Source of the DNA: an uncultured Clostridia bacterium
GTDB taxonomy: Bacteria > Bacillota > Clostridia > Christensenellales > Aristaeellaceae
NCBI GenBank assembly: GCA_934647305.1
Contig: CAKUFI010000001.1
Coordinates: 171,727-235,726 of the forward strand
Direction: 5' to 3'
DNA length: 64,000 nucleotides
Part shown: piece by piece, positions 31,717-42,166 of the stretch
Layout: every line of letters begins with the position of its first letter
Numbering within the stretch: position 1 is the stretch's first letter
Made by a program: the position numbers and the translations under genes
Notes under the pieces: model-generated
The model's database searches: none
What the model was told of the DNA's origin: nothing
Seen by the model: the letters and a program-made list of their open reading frames with translations, nothing else

Positions 31717-32883
31717 TTATTCGTGTTCGTCCCTGAGCTGATCCTTTGCCAGCTCGATCGTTCGGGGATGCAGCTTTTTGCCGCGCTTGGCCACATAGGC
31801 GGCGCTGAGTGAGGCGGCCAGGCGAACCGCGCCGGTCAGGTCGTCGGGCGCGAGGGCACGGATCTTCTCCAGGCCCGGGAAATACGCGCGGGTCGGCTCG
31901 ATCATGTCGGCCAGGTACACCACCTTTTCAAGCGGCGTCATGTTCCTGCGGCCGGTCGTGTGCCAGCGGATGGCGGAAAGTACCTGCGGGTTGTTCACGT
32001 GATACTGCGTCCGGGCCAGCACCGCTCCGGCGGGTGCGTGCAAAAGCGCGGGCATGCTCAGCTCCAGCTCGTCGGCCGAGACGCCGCCTGTCTTAATCAG
32101 GTGCAACAGCGTCGGTGCGTCCATGCCCTTGGCGCAGTCGTGCAGCATGCCTGCCAAATGCGCCTGCACCGGGTCTACGCCGTGCCTGAACGCCAGCCAC
32201 AGCGCCGTTTCGGCCACCGACAGCGTGTGCCGGAAGCGATACTCGGACAGCGTCTGCTGAAGCCTGCGGGCCATCTGACTGTACTCATGGCCGTACAGGC
32301 CGTGGTGCGCGATGTAGTCGCACACGCTCGGACACAGCGCCTCGCCCACCGGCTCTCCCCTGCCCAGCTTCTCGCGAATCTCGGTCGATGAGATTTCCGG
32401 GCCGTACCCCTCGGTCAGGAGCACCTGAAGGCCCAGCGTATCGTGAAGGCGCGCGGCCTGAGCCAGCAGATCCTCCCGCCGCTCGCCCGCGCGCGGCACG
32501 GCGATCATCTCGCACAGCTCATGCAGGCGGCTTGCCTCGCGCCAGGAAGGCACCTGGTAAAGCGTGTCGCCGCCGATGATGTAGCACAGCCGGTCTTCCG
32601 GGTACATTTCCCGCATCTGGCGCAGCGTGTCGATTGTGTAGGTCGTACCCTCGCGCTCCACCTCGAGGTCGCAGGCCTGCACGCCCTCCTCGCCCAGTGC
32701 CGCGAGTATCGTCATGTTCAGCCGGGCGCGCGCCGCCGTCAGCTCGCTCTTGTGCGGGGGCTGTCCGTCCGGAAGCAGCAGCACCAGGTCGAGCCCGCCC
32801 TCTTCACGCGCCGTGCGTGCGATTGCAAGGTGCCCGGCGTGTATGGGGTCGAACGTGCCGCCCAGTATTCCTATCTTGCGCAT
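31717..32883 (-). CDS. nadD: NadD-YqeK fusion: nicotinate-nucleotide adenylyltransferase plus HD phosphohydrolase
   Basis: 388-residue two-domain protein. Residues 1 to about 195 are NadD, which makes NaAD in NAD synthesis: GGTFDPIHAGHLAIA, DGQPPHKS and the C-terminal SSTEIREKL. Residues about 200-388 are a YqeK HD-domain hydrolase, a family that in Firmicutes hydrolyses Ap4A: the metal residues are in RFRHTLSVAE, AGMLHDCAKG and VVYLADMIEPTR. In B. subtilis nadD and yqeK are separate neighbours upstream of rsfS; here they are one frame with no stop. The ATG at 32883 follows ACGGAG. Confidence 0.93.
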   Translation of the reverse strand: MRKIGILGGTFDPIHAGHLAIARTAREEGGLDLVLLLPDGQPPHKSELTAARARLNMTILAALGEEGVQACDLEVEREGTTYTIDTLRQMREMYPEDRLCYIIGGDTLYQVPSWREASRLHELCEMIAVPRAGERREDLLAQAARLHDTLGLQVLLTEGYGPEISSTEIREKLGRGEPVGEALCPSVCDYIAHHGLYGHEYSQMARRLQQTLSEYRFRHTLSVAETALWLAFRHGVDPVQAHLAGMLHDCAKGMDAPTLLHLIKTGGVSADELELSMPALLHAPAGAVLARTQYHVNNPQVLSAIRWHTTGRRNMTPLEKVVYLADMIEPTRAYFPGLEKIRALAPDDLTGAVRLAASLSAAYVAKRGKKLHPRTIELAKDQLRDEHE

Positions 32884-33008
32884 GGTGTATTTTCTCCGTC
32901 TATTGTCATATAATACATTATTATACACCGTTTTCGCGCCGGATGGAAGCATGTTTTCGATAAAATGGGCCATGCTTTTTTAAGAATATCAAACCGAGGT
33001 GATGCGGC

Positions 33009-33698
33009 ATGGGCAGACACGTCGACCGGGCGCTGGTTTCCGGCCTGCTGACCGGGCTGTTTTTCTGCGCGCTGAGGGGCTTCGTGCGCACGATTCCGGT
33101 GTGCATGCTGTTTTCGTTCCTGTTCGGAGCGGCGCTGTATCGCCTGAGCAGGCGGCTTGAAAATGGGCCCAGGCGACTGAAGCGGCGCAGAAAGCTCCGT
33201 GCCGAGGCGTACCTCGACGCGCTGGTGATGCGCCAGGCGGACGAGAAGGCGTTGAAAAGCGTGCTTCCCGAAAATGCGAGGATACTTCTTCGCCTGCCGG
33301 ACAGCGCGCTCAGCCGCGACGAGGTGCTTTCCCGCTGGCGCGAGGCCGAGTCGCCGATCACGCTGGCCGCAACCTGCGCCATTCCCCGTCAGACGGCCGA
33401 GTTCGCGTCCAGTCTGCCCGCGCCGCAGGTCACGCTGATCGGCCGGGGCGATCTGATTCGCCGCCTGGCGCAGCCGGCCGTTCCCCTGCCCGACTGCCCG
33501 CGCCCTCCTCGCCGGCCCCTGCGCGCGCGCCTTGCGCAGATGCTGCAAAAAAACCGCCTGGGCATGCTCGGAAGCTGCCTGTACGGCGGTATTATGCTGT
33601 GCCTCTATCTGCTGACCGGGGTGGGCGCGTACCTGATCGGCTCGCTGTGCCTGATTGCGATCGGCGGGGCGACCTTTTACGTGCGCAGGCGTTCCTGA
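33009..33698 (+). CDS. Membrane protein of unknown function with 2+2 helix layout
   Basis: 229-residue protein I do not recognise. Two hydrophobic segments lie at about residues 8-25 and 29-46, then a basic stretch GPRRLKRRRKLR, a soluble middle of some 110 residues, and two more hydrophobic segments in the last 45 residues (GSCLYGGIMLCLYLL and YLIGSLCLIAIGGATFYV). The soluble part contains ITLAATCAIPRQTAEFASSL and VTLIGRGDLIRRL. The ATG at 33009 follows GAGGTGA. It is a lone plus-strand gene between two minus-strand operons, divergent from nadD-yqeK and convergent with yhbY. Confidence 0.75.
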   Translation: MGRHVDRALVSGLLTGLFFCALRGFVRTIPVCMLFSFLFGAALYRLSRRLENGPRRLKRRRKLRAEAYLDALVMRQADEKALKSVLPENARILLRLPDSALSRDEVLSRWREAESPITLAATCAIPRQTAEFASSLPAPQVTLIGRGDLIRRLAQPAVPLPDCPRPPRRPLRARLAQMLQKNRLGMLGSCLYGGIMLCLYLLTGVGAYLIGSLCLIAIGGATFYVRRRS

Positions 33699-33706
33699 AA
33701 AGCCGA

Positions 33707-34003
33707 TCAGCCCAGCGCGTCCAGGTCGATCTTGGAGTCCTTGCGGGCCTTGCGATAGACCACGAACTTGCTGCCGATCACCTGCACCGGCTCGCAGTGC
33801 ACGTGTTCGCACAGCTCCTGACAGGCTTCACGGGCGTTCATCGGCGCGGTTTCAAGCACCGTAACCTTGATCAGCTCGCGGGCCTCCAGCGCGTCCCAGG
33901 CCTGCTTGCACAGGTTGGGGCCGATGCCTTCCTTGCCGATGTGCAGTATGGGCTGCATGGTATTTGCCATCGCGCGCAGCGCGGCGCGCTGTTTTGTCGT
34001 CAT
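33707..34003 (-). CDS. yhbY: CRS1/YhbY-type RNA-binding protein
   Basis: 98-residue KH-like RNA-binding protein linked to ribosome assembly. The start TTKQRAALRAMANTMQPILHIGKEGI and the middle LEARELIKVTVLE fit the family, and the GxxG-type loop is replaced by IGSKFVVYRK. The ATG at 34003 follows CGGAGG. It is the last gene of the nth, obg, yhbY operon. Confidence 0.93.
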   Translation of the reverse strand: MTTKQRAALRAMANTMQPILHIGKEGIGPNLCKQAWDALEARELIKVTVLETAPMNAREACQELCEHVHCEPVQVIGSKFVVYRKARKDSKIDLDALG

Positions 34004-34022
34004 AAGTGTATTCCTCCGTTTT

Positions 34023-35935
<1,913 letters not shown>

Positions 35936-35966
35936 CTTGTGTACCTCCATCAGGACAAGTACTTCT

Positions 35967-35995
35967 ATTATACGCGAATTCTCGCCGCGCGCCAA
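35967..35995 (-). promoter_or_regulatory. Sigma-A promoter of nth-obg-yhbY
   Basis: TTGGCG (35990-35995) and TATAAT (35967-35972) with a 17-bp spacer; the leader is about 25 nt. Confidence 0.7.
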
Positions 35996-36014
35996 CCCAT
36001 CCGATGTTATATTT

Positions 36015-36281
36015 TCATTTTGACAGCGCGCTGAGCATGGTTTTTCCGTCGCGGAGCTCCACCTGATACACGCCGATCAGGTTGCTGGGCCGATACCTGC
36101 GCAGAAGCGCCTGCACGTCCGCCGCCTGCCCGATCGGAAACTGCAGCGACAGGCCGCACCCCGCCGACACCTCCCTCGGGGTGGAAACCACGCGCACGGG
36201 GATTCCCTCCCGGTTGAAGACGCCTTCAAAGTGCATCACCTGCTGCCTGGATCGAAACGCCGCGATGCCGAACACGTTCAT
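36015..36281 (-). CDS. DUF3343 protein, putative Se/S carrier-like
   Basis: 88-residue protein of the DUF3343 family, which is often next to cysteine-desulfurase-like genes and has been proposed to carry sulfur or selenium. The segment IPVRVVSTPREVSAGCGLSLQF holds the conserved Cys, here flanked by Gly on the 3' side. The ATG at 36281 follows GAGGAGG. It is divergent from, and 91 bp away from, the desulfurase-like gene. Confidence 0.85.
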   Translation of the reverse strand: MNVFGIAAFRSRQQVMHFEGVFNREGIPVRVVSTPREVSAGCGLSLQFPIGQAADVQALLRRYRPSNLIGVYQVELRDGKTMLSALSK

Positions 36282-36372
36282 GGTGTGCCGCCTCCTCAAG
36301 GCGCATACTGTAGACCCTGCGCCAGTACACTGTATGGCGAGGCGAACGACCTGGTGCATGGAGGGATCGGCG

Positions 36373-37497
36373 ATGGACATCTATCTGGACAACGCGGCGA
36401 CCAGTCACCCCAAGCCGCCCGAGGTGATCTCGGCGGTGTGCGAGGCGCTGACCGACCTGAACGGCAACCCGGGCCGCTCGGGTCATAAACGGGCGCTGGC
36501 CGGGGCGCGGCGCATGAACGAATGCCGCGAAACGCTCGCCGGCTTCATCGGCTGCGGGCAGGTCGGCCGCTTGTCGTTCTGCTTCAACTGCACCGACGCG
36601 CTGAACCTGGCCATCAAGGGCGTGCTGCGGCGGGGCGACCACGTGGTCAGCACGCTTCTTGAGCACAACTCGGTGCTGCGCGTGCTGGAGGAGCTGCGCC
36701 GCGCCGGGCAGATCGAGGTCACGCTGCTCGAGCCGCGCGGGCACTTTGTGGAGCCTGAGCAGTTTGAAGGGGCGCTGAAGAGGAACACCCGCCTGGCCGT
36801 CGTGACGCAGGCGTCGAACGTGACCGGCGCGCTGCAGCCCGCGGCGGCGATCTGCCGGGCGATGAAGCGGCAGGGCGTGCTCAGCCTGGTGGACGGGGCG
36901 CAGGCGATCGGACACCTGCCGGTCGACGTGCGCGACCTCAAGTGCGATTTGTACGCCTTCCCGGGACACAAGGGACTGCTCGGGCCGCAGGGCACAGGCG
37001 GACTGTACGCAGTCTGCCCGCTTCGCCCGCTGCGCGAGGGCGGCACCGGCTCGACCTCCGACCAGATGACGCAGCCCGTCGACGTGCCCGACCGCTACGA
37101 GAGCGGCACGATGAACCTGCCCGGCCTCAGCGGCCTGTGGGCGGGCGTCCGGCTCGTACAGGCGCATCAGGCCGAGTACCTTCAAAACGAGCGGGAGCGC
37201 ACAGCCGAGCTGCTCGAGGGGCTGCGCAGTCTGCCCGGCGCGATCGTCTACGGCCCGCAATCCGAAGCCGACCGCGTGGGTGTGGTCAGCTTCAACCTGG
37301 GCGACTACGAGTCCTCCTTCGTGGCGGACTTTCTCGACCGGCAGGGAATCGCGGTACGCGGCGGGCTGCACTGCGCGCCGGGCGTGCATCGACTGCTGGG
37401 CACGCTTTCCCGCGGCGCGGTTCGGGCCAGCGTGGGCAGACTCACCGCCTCCGAGGACATACAGGCCCTGCTGCGCGCGCTCAGGACGCTATCATAG
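36373..37497 (+). CDS. Cysteine desulfurase family protein (class V aminotransferase)
   Basis: 374-residue PLP enzyme of the TIGR01977-like desulfurase group. MDIYLDNAATSHPKPPEV opens it, the PLP Lys is in YAFPGHKGLLGPQGTGGLY, the PLP-stacking His in LEHNSVLR and the Asp-Ala-Gln in VDGAQAIGHL. The C-terminal loop RGGLHCAPGVHRLLGT holds the catalytic Cys candidate. No iscU- or sufU-like scaffold lies beside it, only the DUF3343 gene. The ATG at 36373 follows GGAGGG. Confidence 0.88.
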   Translation: MDIYLDNAATSHPKPPEVISAVCEALTDLNGNPGRSGHKRALAGARRMNECRETLAGFIGCGQVGRLSFCFNCTDALNLAIKGVLRRGDHVVSTLLEHNSVLRVLEELRRAGQIEVTLLEPRGHFVEPEQFEGALKRNTRLAVVTQASNVTGALQPAAAICRAMKRQGVLSLVDGAQAIGHLPVDVRDLKCDLYAFPGHKGLLGPQGTGGLYAVCPLRPLREGGTGSTSDQMTQPVDVPDRYESGTMNLPGLSGLWAGVRLVQAHQAEYLQNERERTAELLEGLRSLPGAIVYGPQSEADRVGVVSFNLGDYESSFVADFLDRQGIAVRGGLHCAPGVHRLLGTLSRGAVRASVGRLTASEDIQALLRALRTLS

Positions 37498-37550
37498 CCG
37501 ACTCACAGCGCGCGCCGGACTGCCCCGGCGGAGGCGCCTTCTATCTAACA

Positions 37551-37587
37551 GACAGAAACGCCCCGGAGAAGCGTCTCTCCGGGGCGT
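37551..37587 (-). terminator. Intrinsic terminator between convergent genes
   Basis: ACGCCCCGGAGA (37558-37569) and TCTCCGGGGCGT (37576-37587) form a perfect 12-bp stem. The minus-strand tail is TTTCTGTCT, so it terminates the operon 39839-37598; the plus-strand tail is poor. Confidence 0.75.
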
Positions 37588-37597
37588 TCGTATGCGT

Positions 37598-37972
37598 TCA
37601 GGCCTTCTTTTCGCTTTCCTCGCGGATCACGTCCATGCTGTCCTTCACCGCGCCCGTGATAATTACGTTCGAAAAGGCATATTTTTCGCCGTTCCAGGTG
37701 AAGGAGATCGGGTCGCCGGCAAACAGCGCGGAGAAAAAGCCGGTTTTCACGCGCAGGTCGGTGATTTCCCTCAGCGGAATTCGCTCAAGGCAGCTTCCGA
37801 TTACATGCTGCGCGTCGATCTCACTGACGGTCAGCAGGTTGCCCTTCACTGCCAGCAGCACGAGGCCCTTTCTCGAGCTGGCGCAGAAAGCCGCGTTTCG
37901 CTCATCGCACAGGCCCGCCGCGCGCACCTTTTTGATGAAGGCCGCGCGCATCCTCTCCTTGTAGCTCAGCAT
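37598..37972 (-). CDS. Small protein with PH-like fold, unknown function
   Basis: 124-residue soluble protein. The pattern of strands in KGLVLLAVKGNLLTVSEIDAQ, IPLREITDLRVKTGF and PISFTWNGEKYAFSNV resembles the bacterial PH-domain fold, which is a weak call. No catalytic motif is visible. The ATG at 37972 is chosen for GGAGG 8 nt upstream; the ATG at 37978 is too close to it. It lies 16 nt after larA-like. Confidence 0.7.
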   Translation of the reverse strand: MLSYKERMRAAFIKKVRAAGLCDERNAAFCASSRKGLVLLAVKGNLLTVSEIDAQHVIGSCLERIPLREITDLRVKTGFFSALFAGDPISFTWNGEKYAFSNVIITGAVKDSMDVIREESEKKA

Positions 37973-37988
37973 GCCCATCGCCTCCGCT

Positions 37989-39278
37989 CTATCGCTTCAC
38001 AATCACGCCCACGCCGTCCGGCACGACGGTCACGGACGCATCCCTGCCCACGAACTGCTCGGCGAGCGCCAGCGCCTCCTCCGGCGTGCCCGCCCAGGTC
38101 ATGTGCATGTCCTCGACCAGCTTGCGGTTTTCCTCGCCGGTCAGGAAAATGCACCTCGCGCGGTTCTGTACGCGCGCCAGCATCTGTGCCTCCCACTGGT
38201 CGGGAATGGTTGCCTCGGGCGGAATCTTCTCGATGTCCGCGGCCACCTCGTGCGAATCCTTCCGGTCGGCGAACCAGTGATAGAAGCTGTCGCCGCCCGC
38301 GCCGTCGCCCAGCGCCGCGCACATGATAATCACGCCGTCCTGGCGCACGGTGGCCTCGGCGGCGGTCATACCCTTGACCGACTGATAGACGTTCTGGTCG
38401 AGCGGATATCCACCGTTCGAGGTGATGGCGACGTCGGCCTCGACCGCGTCCACCGCCGTGCGCTGCAGGCTCCGCGCGCAGCCGGCCGCGTGCGCCTGAT
38501 CCAGATCGCCGGCATATGCGTCGATCACGCGCTTCTGCTCGTCGATAAGCACGTTCAGGATAAACTTCAGGCCCGCCTGATGCGCGGCGAAGAGCATATC
38601 CTCATGAATGGGATTGCCCTGAAGGCTGCCCTGCACGGCGCGCGGACTGGCCAGGAAGCGGGAATTGTGGTTGTACAGCACGGTCTTTTCCGAGGCGATG
38701 CCCGGCAGGATCGACTTGCGCCCGCCGGAGAAGCCTGCGAAGAAGTGCGGCTCGATGAAGCCCTCGGACACGACCAGCTCGGCCCAGTCCACCAGGTTGT
38801 TGATCCACAGCTCGCCGCCGGAGGGCAGGATGCCCTTGAAGGTCATATCCTGCATGCGGCTGGAGACGTGGTTGACGATCGTCTCGCGCGCGACGATTTC
38901 CTCGCCGAACTTGTCGATCATTTCCTCGCGCGTGGTCGGCCGGTGCATGCCGGTGGCGATCAGTATGCGGATTTCGGCCTCGGGCGCGCCCTTTCGAAGC
39001 TCCTCAAGGTAGATGGGCAGGGTCACGCGGCTGGGCACCGGGCGGGTGTGGTCGCTGGTAATCAGCAGAATGCGCTTTTTGCCCCTCGCCAGCTCATGAA
39101 CCGGCGCGCTGCCGATCGGGTGCTCGAGCGCACGGCGCACGATGGCCTGCTGATCCGGCTCGCCGCCCTCCTCGTGGGGCACGGCCAGCACCGCCCTGAG
39201 GCGATTCTCCGGGATGGTAAAGGTCACCTGGCCGCGGCCGTACGGCAGGGACACGCGCTTGTCTTCAGGCATGCTCAT
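37989..39278 (-). CDS. LarA family nickel-dependent racemase
   Basis: 429-residue member of the lactate racemase family, which isomerises 2-hydroxy acids with a nickel-pincer cofactor. The cofactor and catalytic residues appear conserved: His in TSDHTRPVPS (about 76) and ATGMHRPTTREEM (about 108), the EPHFFAGFSGGRKSI block (about 173-187) with His and Lys, and a later NHN near 200. The cofactor-building genes larB, larC and larE are not in this window. The ATG at 39278 follows AAGGGGAG. The operon is nitroreductase, larA-like, small protein. Substrates other than lactate are known in the family. Confidence 0.87.
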   Translation of the reverse strand: MSMPEDKRVSLPYGRGQVTFTIPENRLRAVLAVPHEEGGEPDQQAIVRRALEHPIGSAPVHELARGKKRILLITSDHTRPVPSRVTLPIYLEELRKGAPEAEIRILIATGMHRPTTREEMIDKFGEEIVARETIVNHVSSRMQDMTFKGILPSGGELWINNLVDWAELVVSEGFIEPHFFAGFSGGRKSILPGIASEKTVLYNHNSRFLASPRAVQGSLQGNPIHEDMLFAAHQAGLKFILNVLIDEQKRVIDAYAGDLDQAHAAGCARSLQRTAVDAVEADVAITSNGGYPLDQNVYQSVKGMTAAEATVRQDGVIIMCAALGDGAGGDSFYHWFADRKDSHEVAADIEKIPPEATIPDQWEAQMLARVQNRARCIFLTGEENRKLVEDMHMTWAGTPEEALALAEQFVGRDASVTVVPDGVGVIVKR

Positions 39279-39293
39279 ACGCTCCCCTTCCAC

Positions 39294-39839
39294 TCACTCG
39301 ACGTAGTTCACCGTGCCGCTCAGGCGCTCGGCGCGGGGCGAGGGCTCGCCGCTTGCGTAGCCGACGGCCAGGGCCAGCGTGGCGCGGTAGCCGTCCGGAA
39401 TGCCGAAGCGGCGATGCAGGCTGCGATCCGCGTCCTGGTTAAACGCCGGGCGGAAGGAAGCGATGTAGCAGGAGCCCAGGCCCAGCGAGCAGGCGGCGAT
39501 GGCCATGTTCTCGGTGGCGTTGGCGCAGTCGATGTCGGCGAACATCTCGTTGCTCTCGTCGCCTGAAACCAGGATGGCGCAGGGCGCGCCCCGGAAGTTG
39601 TCAAAGTCCGGCTCGACCTCGCGGCCGTCGGCCAGCAGGATCTCGCGGTTCTTCGATACGATTTCGTCCAGCGCCGCGCGGCTGGTCACGACGGTGAAGT
39701 GCCAGGGCTGCCTGCCCATGGCGGTGGCGGCGAACTTGCCGCACTCGACGATCTGATCGAGCAGCTCGCGCGGCACGACCTCATCGGTATAGCTGCGAAT
39801 GCTCCTGCGGGAGAGCAGCGTCCGAATGGTTTCGTTCAT
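39294..39839 (-). CDS. Nitroreductase family FMN protein
   Basis: 181-residue flavin reductase. SRRSIRSYTDEVVPRELLDQIVE and QPWHFTVVTSR are the usual FMN-binding N-terminus; ATENMAIAACSLGLGSCYI is the family core; the C-terminus has PDGYRATLALAVGYASGEP. The natural substrate is unknown. The SD is AAGGAGG. It opens the operon with the LarA-like gene. Confidence 0.92.
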   Translation of the reverse strand: MNETIRTLLSRRSIRSYTDEVVPRELLDQIVECGKFAATAMGRQPWHFTVVTSRAALDEIVSKNREILLADGREVEPDFDNFRGAPCAILVSGDESNEMFADIDCANATENMAIAACSLGLGSCYIASFRPAFNQDADRSLHRRFGIPDGYRATLALAVGYASGEPSPRAERLSGTVNYVE

Positions 39840-39862
39840 GGTTTCTCAACCTCCTTTTTTGC

Positions 39863-39913
39863 ATCGTAACACAAAAGAGAACGGTTGTCAATTGCCAATT
39901 CAGGTGCTATAAT
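39863..39913. promoter_or_regulatory. Overlapping divergent promoters of the nitroreductase operon and pepT
   Basis: Plus strand: TTGTCA (39885-39890) and TATAAT (39908-39913), 17-bp spacer. Minus strand: TTGACA (39886-39891) and TACGAT (39863-39868), 17-bp spacer. The two -35 hexamers occupy the same seven base pairs. Confidence 0.8.
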
Positions 39914-39941
39914 GGAGAAAACGAAACGGAGGTTCTGACAC

Positions 39942-41147
39942 ATGCGTGCATACGAGCGCTTTATGAAGTACATTCAGTTCGACACCACCTCGAACGAAAA
40001 CAACGAGCACTGCCCCAGCAGCGAGGGCCAGCTGGTCTTTGGCCGGTACCTGGTCGAGGAAATGAAGGCGATGGGCATATCCGACGCGCATATCGACGCG
40101 CACGGCTACGTCTACGGCACACTTCCCGCCAACTGCGAGGGTCAAAGCGCCATCGGCCTGATCGCGCACATGGACACGGTGGACGAGGCTCCCGCGCTGC
40201 CCATGAACGCCCGCATCGTCGAAAAGTACGACGGCGGCGACGTAATGCTGTCCGAGGGCTGCGTGCTCTCCCCCGCCGTGTTCCCGCTTCTCAGGGACGC
40301 GGCCGGCGAGGATCTGATCGTGACCGACGGCAGGACGCTGCTCGGCGCGGACGACAAGGCCGGCGTGGCGGAGATCCTGACCCTGTGCGAGCGGCTGCTG
40401 GCCGACGAGTCGATTCCGCACGGTAAGATCTGCATCGGCTTTACGCCCGACGAGGAAATCGGCCGCGGCGCGGATCTGTTCGACGTGCCCGGCTTCGGCG
40501 CGGACTTCGCCTATACCGTGGACGGCGGCGAGCTGCCCTTCATCGAGTATGAAAACTTCAACGCGGCCTCGGCGAACGTGACGGTCAACGGCCTGAGCGT
40601 GCATCCCGGCAGCGCCAAGGGCAAGATGAAGAACGCGGCGCTGATGGCGGCCGAGCTGGTCAGCCTGATGCCCGCCGCCGAGATTCCGGCCCGCACCGAG
40701 GGCTACGAGGGCTTCTATCACCTCTGCGCGATCGAGGGCGGTGTGGAGCACGCGCGCGTGCAGTACATCATCCGCGACCACGACCGGGAGAAGTTCGAGG
40801 CGCGCAAGGAATTCATGCGCCGCACCGTCGCCTACCTGAACGAAAAGTACGGCGAAGGCGCCTTCGAGCTCGACCTGCGCGACAGCTACTACAACATGAA
40901 GGAAAAGCTGGCCGATCACATGGACGTGGTCGAGCGCGCGATGGACGCCTTCCGCGCCATTGGCTGCACGCCCAGCGCACTGCCCATCCGCGGCGGCACA
41001 GACGGCGCGCGCCTGTCCTTCATGGGCCTGCCCTGCCCCAACCTGCCCACCGGCGGCATGAACTACCACGGCCGCTTCGAGTGCATCACCGTGCAGTCGA
41101 TGGACAGGGTGGTCGAGGCGCTGACCCACCTCGTGCGCGCCCGCTGA
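39942..41147 (+). CDS. pepT: Peptidase T (tripeptide aminopeptidase)
   Basis: Zinc aminopeptidase that releases the N-terminal residue of tripeptides in the cytoplasm. 401 residues with the M20 metal motifs GLIAHMDTVDEA, GADDKAGVAEIL, FTPDEEIGRGADLFDV, and YTVDGGELPFIEYENFNAASANVTVNGLSVHPGSAKGKMKNA typical of PepT. The C-terminus has RGGTDGARLSFMGLPCPNLPTGGMNYHGRFE. It starts about 29 nt past a strong promoter, with SD CGGAGG. Confidence 0.96.
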   Translation: MRAYERFMKYIQFDTTSNENNEHCPSSEGQLVFGRYLVEEMKAMGISDAHIDAHGYVYGTLPANCEGQSAIGLIAHMDTVDEAPALPMNARIVEKYDGGDVMLSEGCVLSPAVFPLLRDAAGEDLIVTDGRTLLGADDKAGVAEILTLCERLLADESIPHGKICIGFTPDEEIGRGADLFDVPGFGADFAYTVDGGELPFIEYENFNAASANVTVNGLSVHPGSAKGKMKNAALMAAELVSLMPAAEIPARTEGYEGFYHLCAIEGGVEHARVQYIIRDHDREKFEARKEFMRRTVAYLNEKYGEGAFELDLRDSYYNMKEKLADHMDVVERAMDAFRAIGCTPSALPIRGGTDGARLSFMGLPCPNLPTGGMNYHGRFECITVQSMDRVVEALTHLVRAR

Positions 41148-41181
41148 TGGCACAGACATTCATGAAAAGGAGATTCACAGC

Positions 41182-42099
41182 ATGACTCAGGAACAGCTCA
41201 TTCGCAATCTGCAGGCCCCGGCGGGTCACGTGGACGTGATTCTGGACACCGACGCCTACAACGAAATCGACGACCAGTTCGCCATCGCCTACCTGATCAA
41301 CTCTCAGGACAAGGCAACCACCGTCGGCCTGACCGCCGCGCCCTTCTTCAATCAGCACTCGGACTCGCCCGAGGACGGCATGATCAAAAGCTACGAGGAA
41401 ATCCTGAACATCCTGCGCCTGGCCGGGCGCGAGGAGCTGTGCGCCAGCGTCTACGAGGGCTCGCGCGCCTACCTGCCGGACGAAAAGACCCCGGTCGACT
41501 CCCCCGCAGCCCGCTTTATCGTGGAGAAGGCGCAGGAATACTCGGTCGACAGGCCGCTTTACGTGCTGGCCATCGGCGCGATCACCAACGTGGCCTCGGC
41601 CATCCTGATGGATCTGTCCATCTGCGAGAAGATCGTCGTGGTCTGGCTGGGCGGGCACGCGCTTCACTTCCCGGACACGCACGAATTCAACATGATGCAG
41701 GACGTGGCGGCGGCGCGCGTGGTCTTCGGCTGCGGCGCGCCGGTGGTGCAGCTGCCCTGCGGCGGCGTGGTCGACCGGCTCACCACCACCGGCCCAGAGC
41801 TGGACTGCTGGCTGACCGGCAAAAATCCCCTGGCCGACTACCTGGCCTCGCACACCCGGCAGGAGGCCGAGTCCTACGCCAAGGGCAAGCCCTGGAGCCG
41901 CGTGATCTGGGACGTGTCCGCGGTGGCCTGGCTGCACAACCATGAAAAGCGCTTCATGGACGCGCGCCTGGAGCGCAGCCCGATTCCCGAGTACGACCAT
42001 CACTACGGCTTCGATTCCCGCCGCCACTTCATCCAGTATGTCTCGAATATCCATCGCGACGGCGTGTTCGAGGATCTGTTTACCCGCCTGACGCGCTGA
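41182..42099 (+). CDS. Nucleoside hydrolase (inosine-uridine preferring type)
   Basis: 305-residue N-ribohydrolase family protein that splits nucleosides into base and ribose. The calcium-site motif is VILDTDAYNEIDDQFAIAYL near residues 19-38, a variant of DTDPGIDDA. LAIGAITNVASAI and the C-terminal IWDVSAVAWL are also typical. The Tyr-Asn-Glu replacement in the motif is seen in a family branch with unknown preference. It lies 34 nt after pepT, with AAGGAG, and may share its transcript. Confidence 0.9.
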   Translation: MTQEQLIRNLQAPAGHVDVILDTDAYNEIDDQFAIAYLINSQDKATTVGLTAAPFFNQHSDSPEDGMIKSYEEILNILRLAGREELCASVYEGSRAYLPDEKTPVDSPAARFIVEKAQEYSVDRPLYVLAIGAITNVASAILMDLSICEKIVVVWLGGHALHFPDTHEFNMMQDVAAARVVFGCGAPVVQLPCGGVVDRLTTTGPELDCWLTGKNPLADYLASHTRQEAESYAKGKPWSRVIWDVSAVAWLHNHEKRFMDARLERSPIPEYDHHYGFDSRRHFIQYVSNIHRDGVFEDLFTRLTR

Positions 42100-42107
42100 A
42101 TTCCCGC

Positions 42108-42136
42108 TTGACAGAGCGCGTGCGGCGTGGTATAGT
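42108..42136 (+). promoter_or_regulatory. Sigma-A promoter of the ABC-F leader
   Basis: TTGACA (42108-42113) and TATAGT (42131-42136) with a 17-bp spacer. It starts a leader of about 208 nt. Confidence 0.88.
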
Positions 42137-42166
42137 AGACCTATCATCGAGGAAAAGAGTGGGAAG

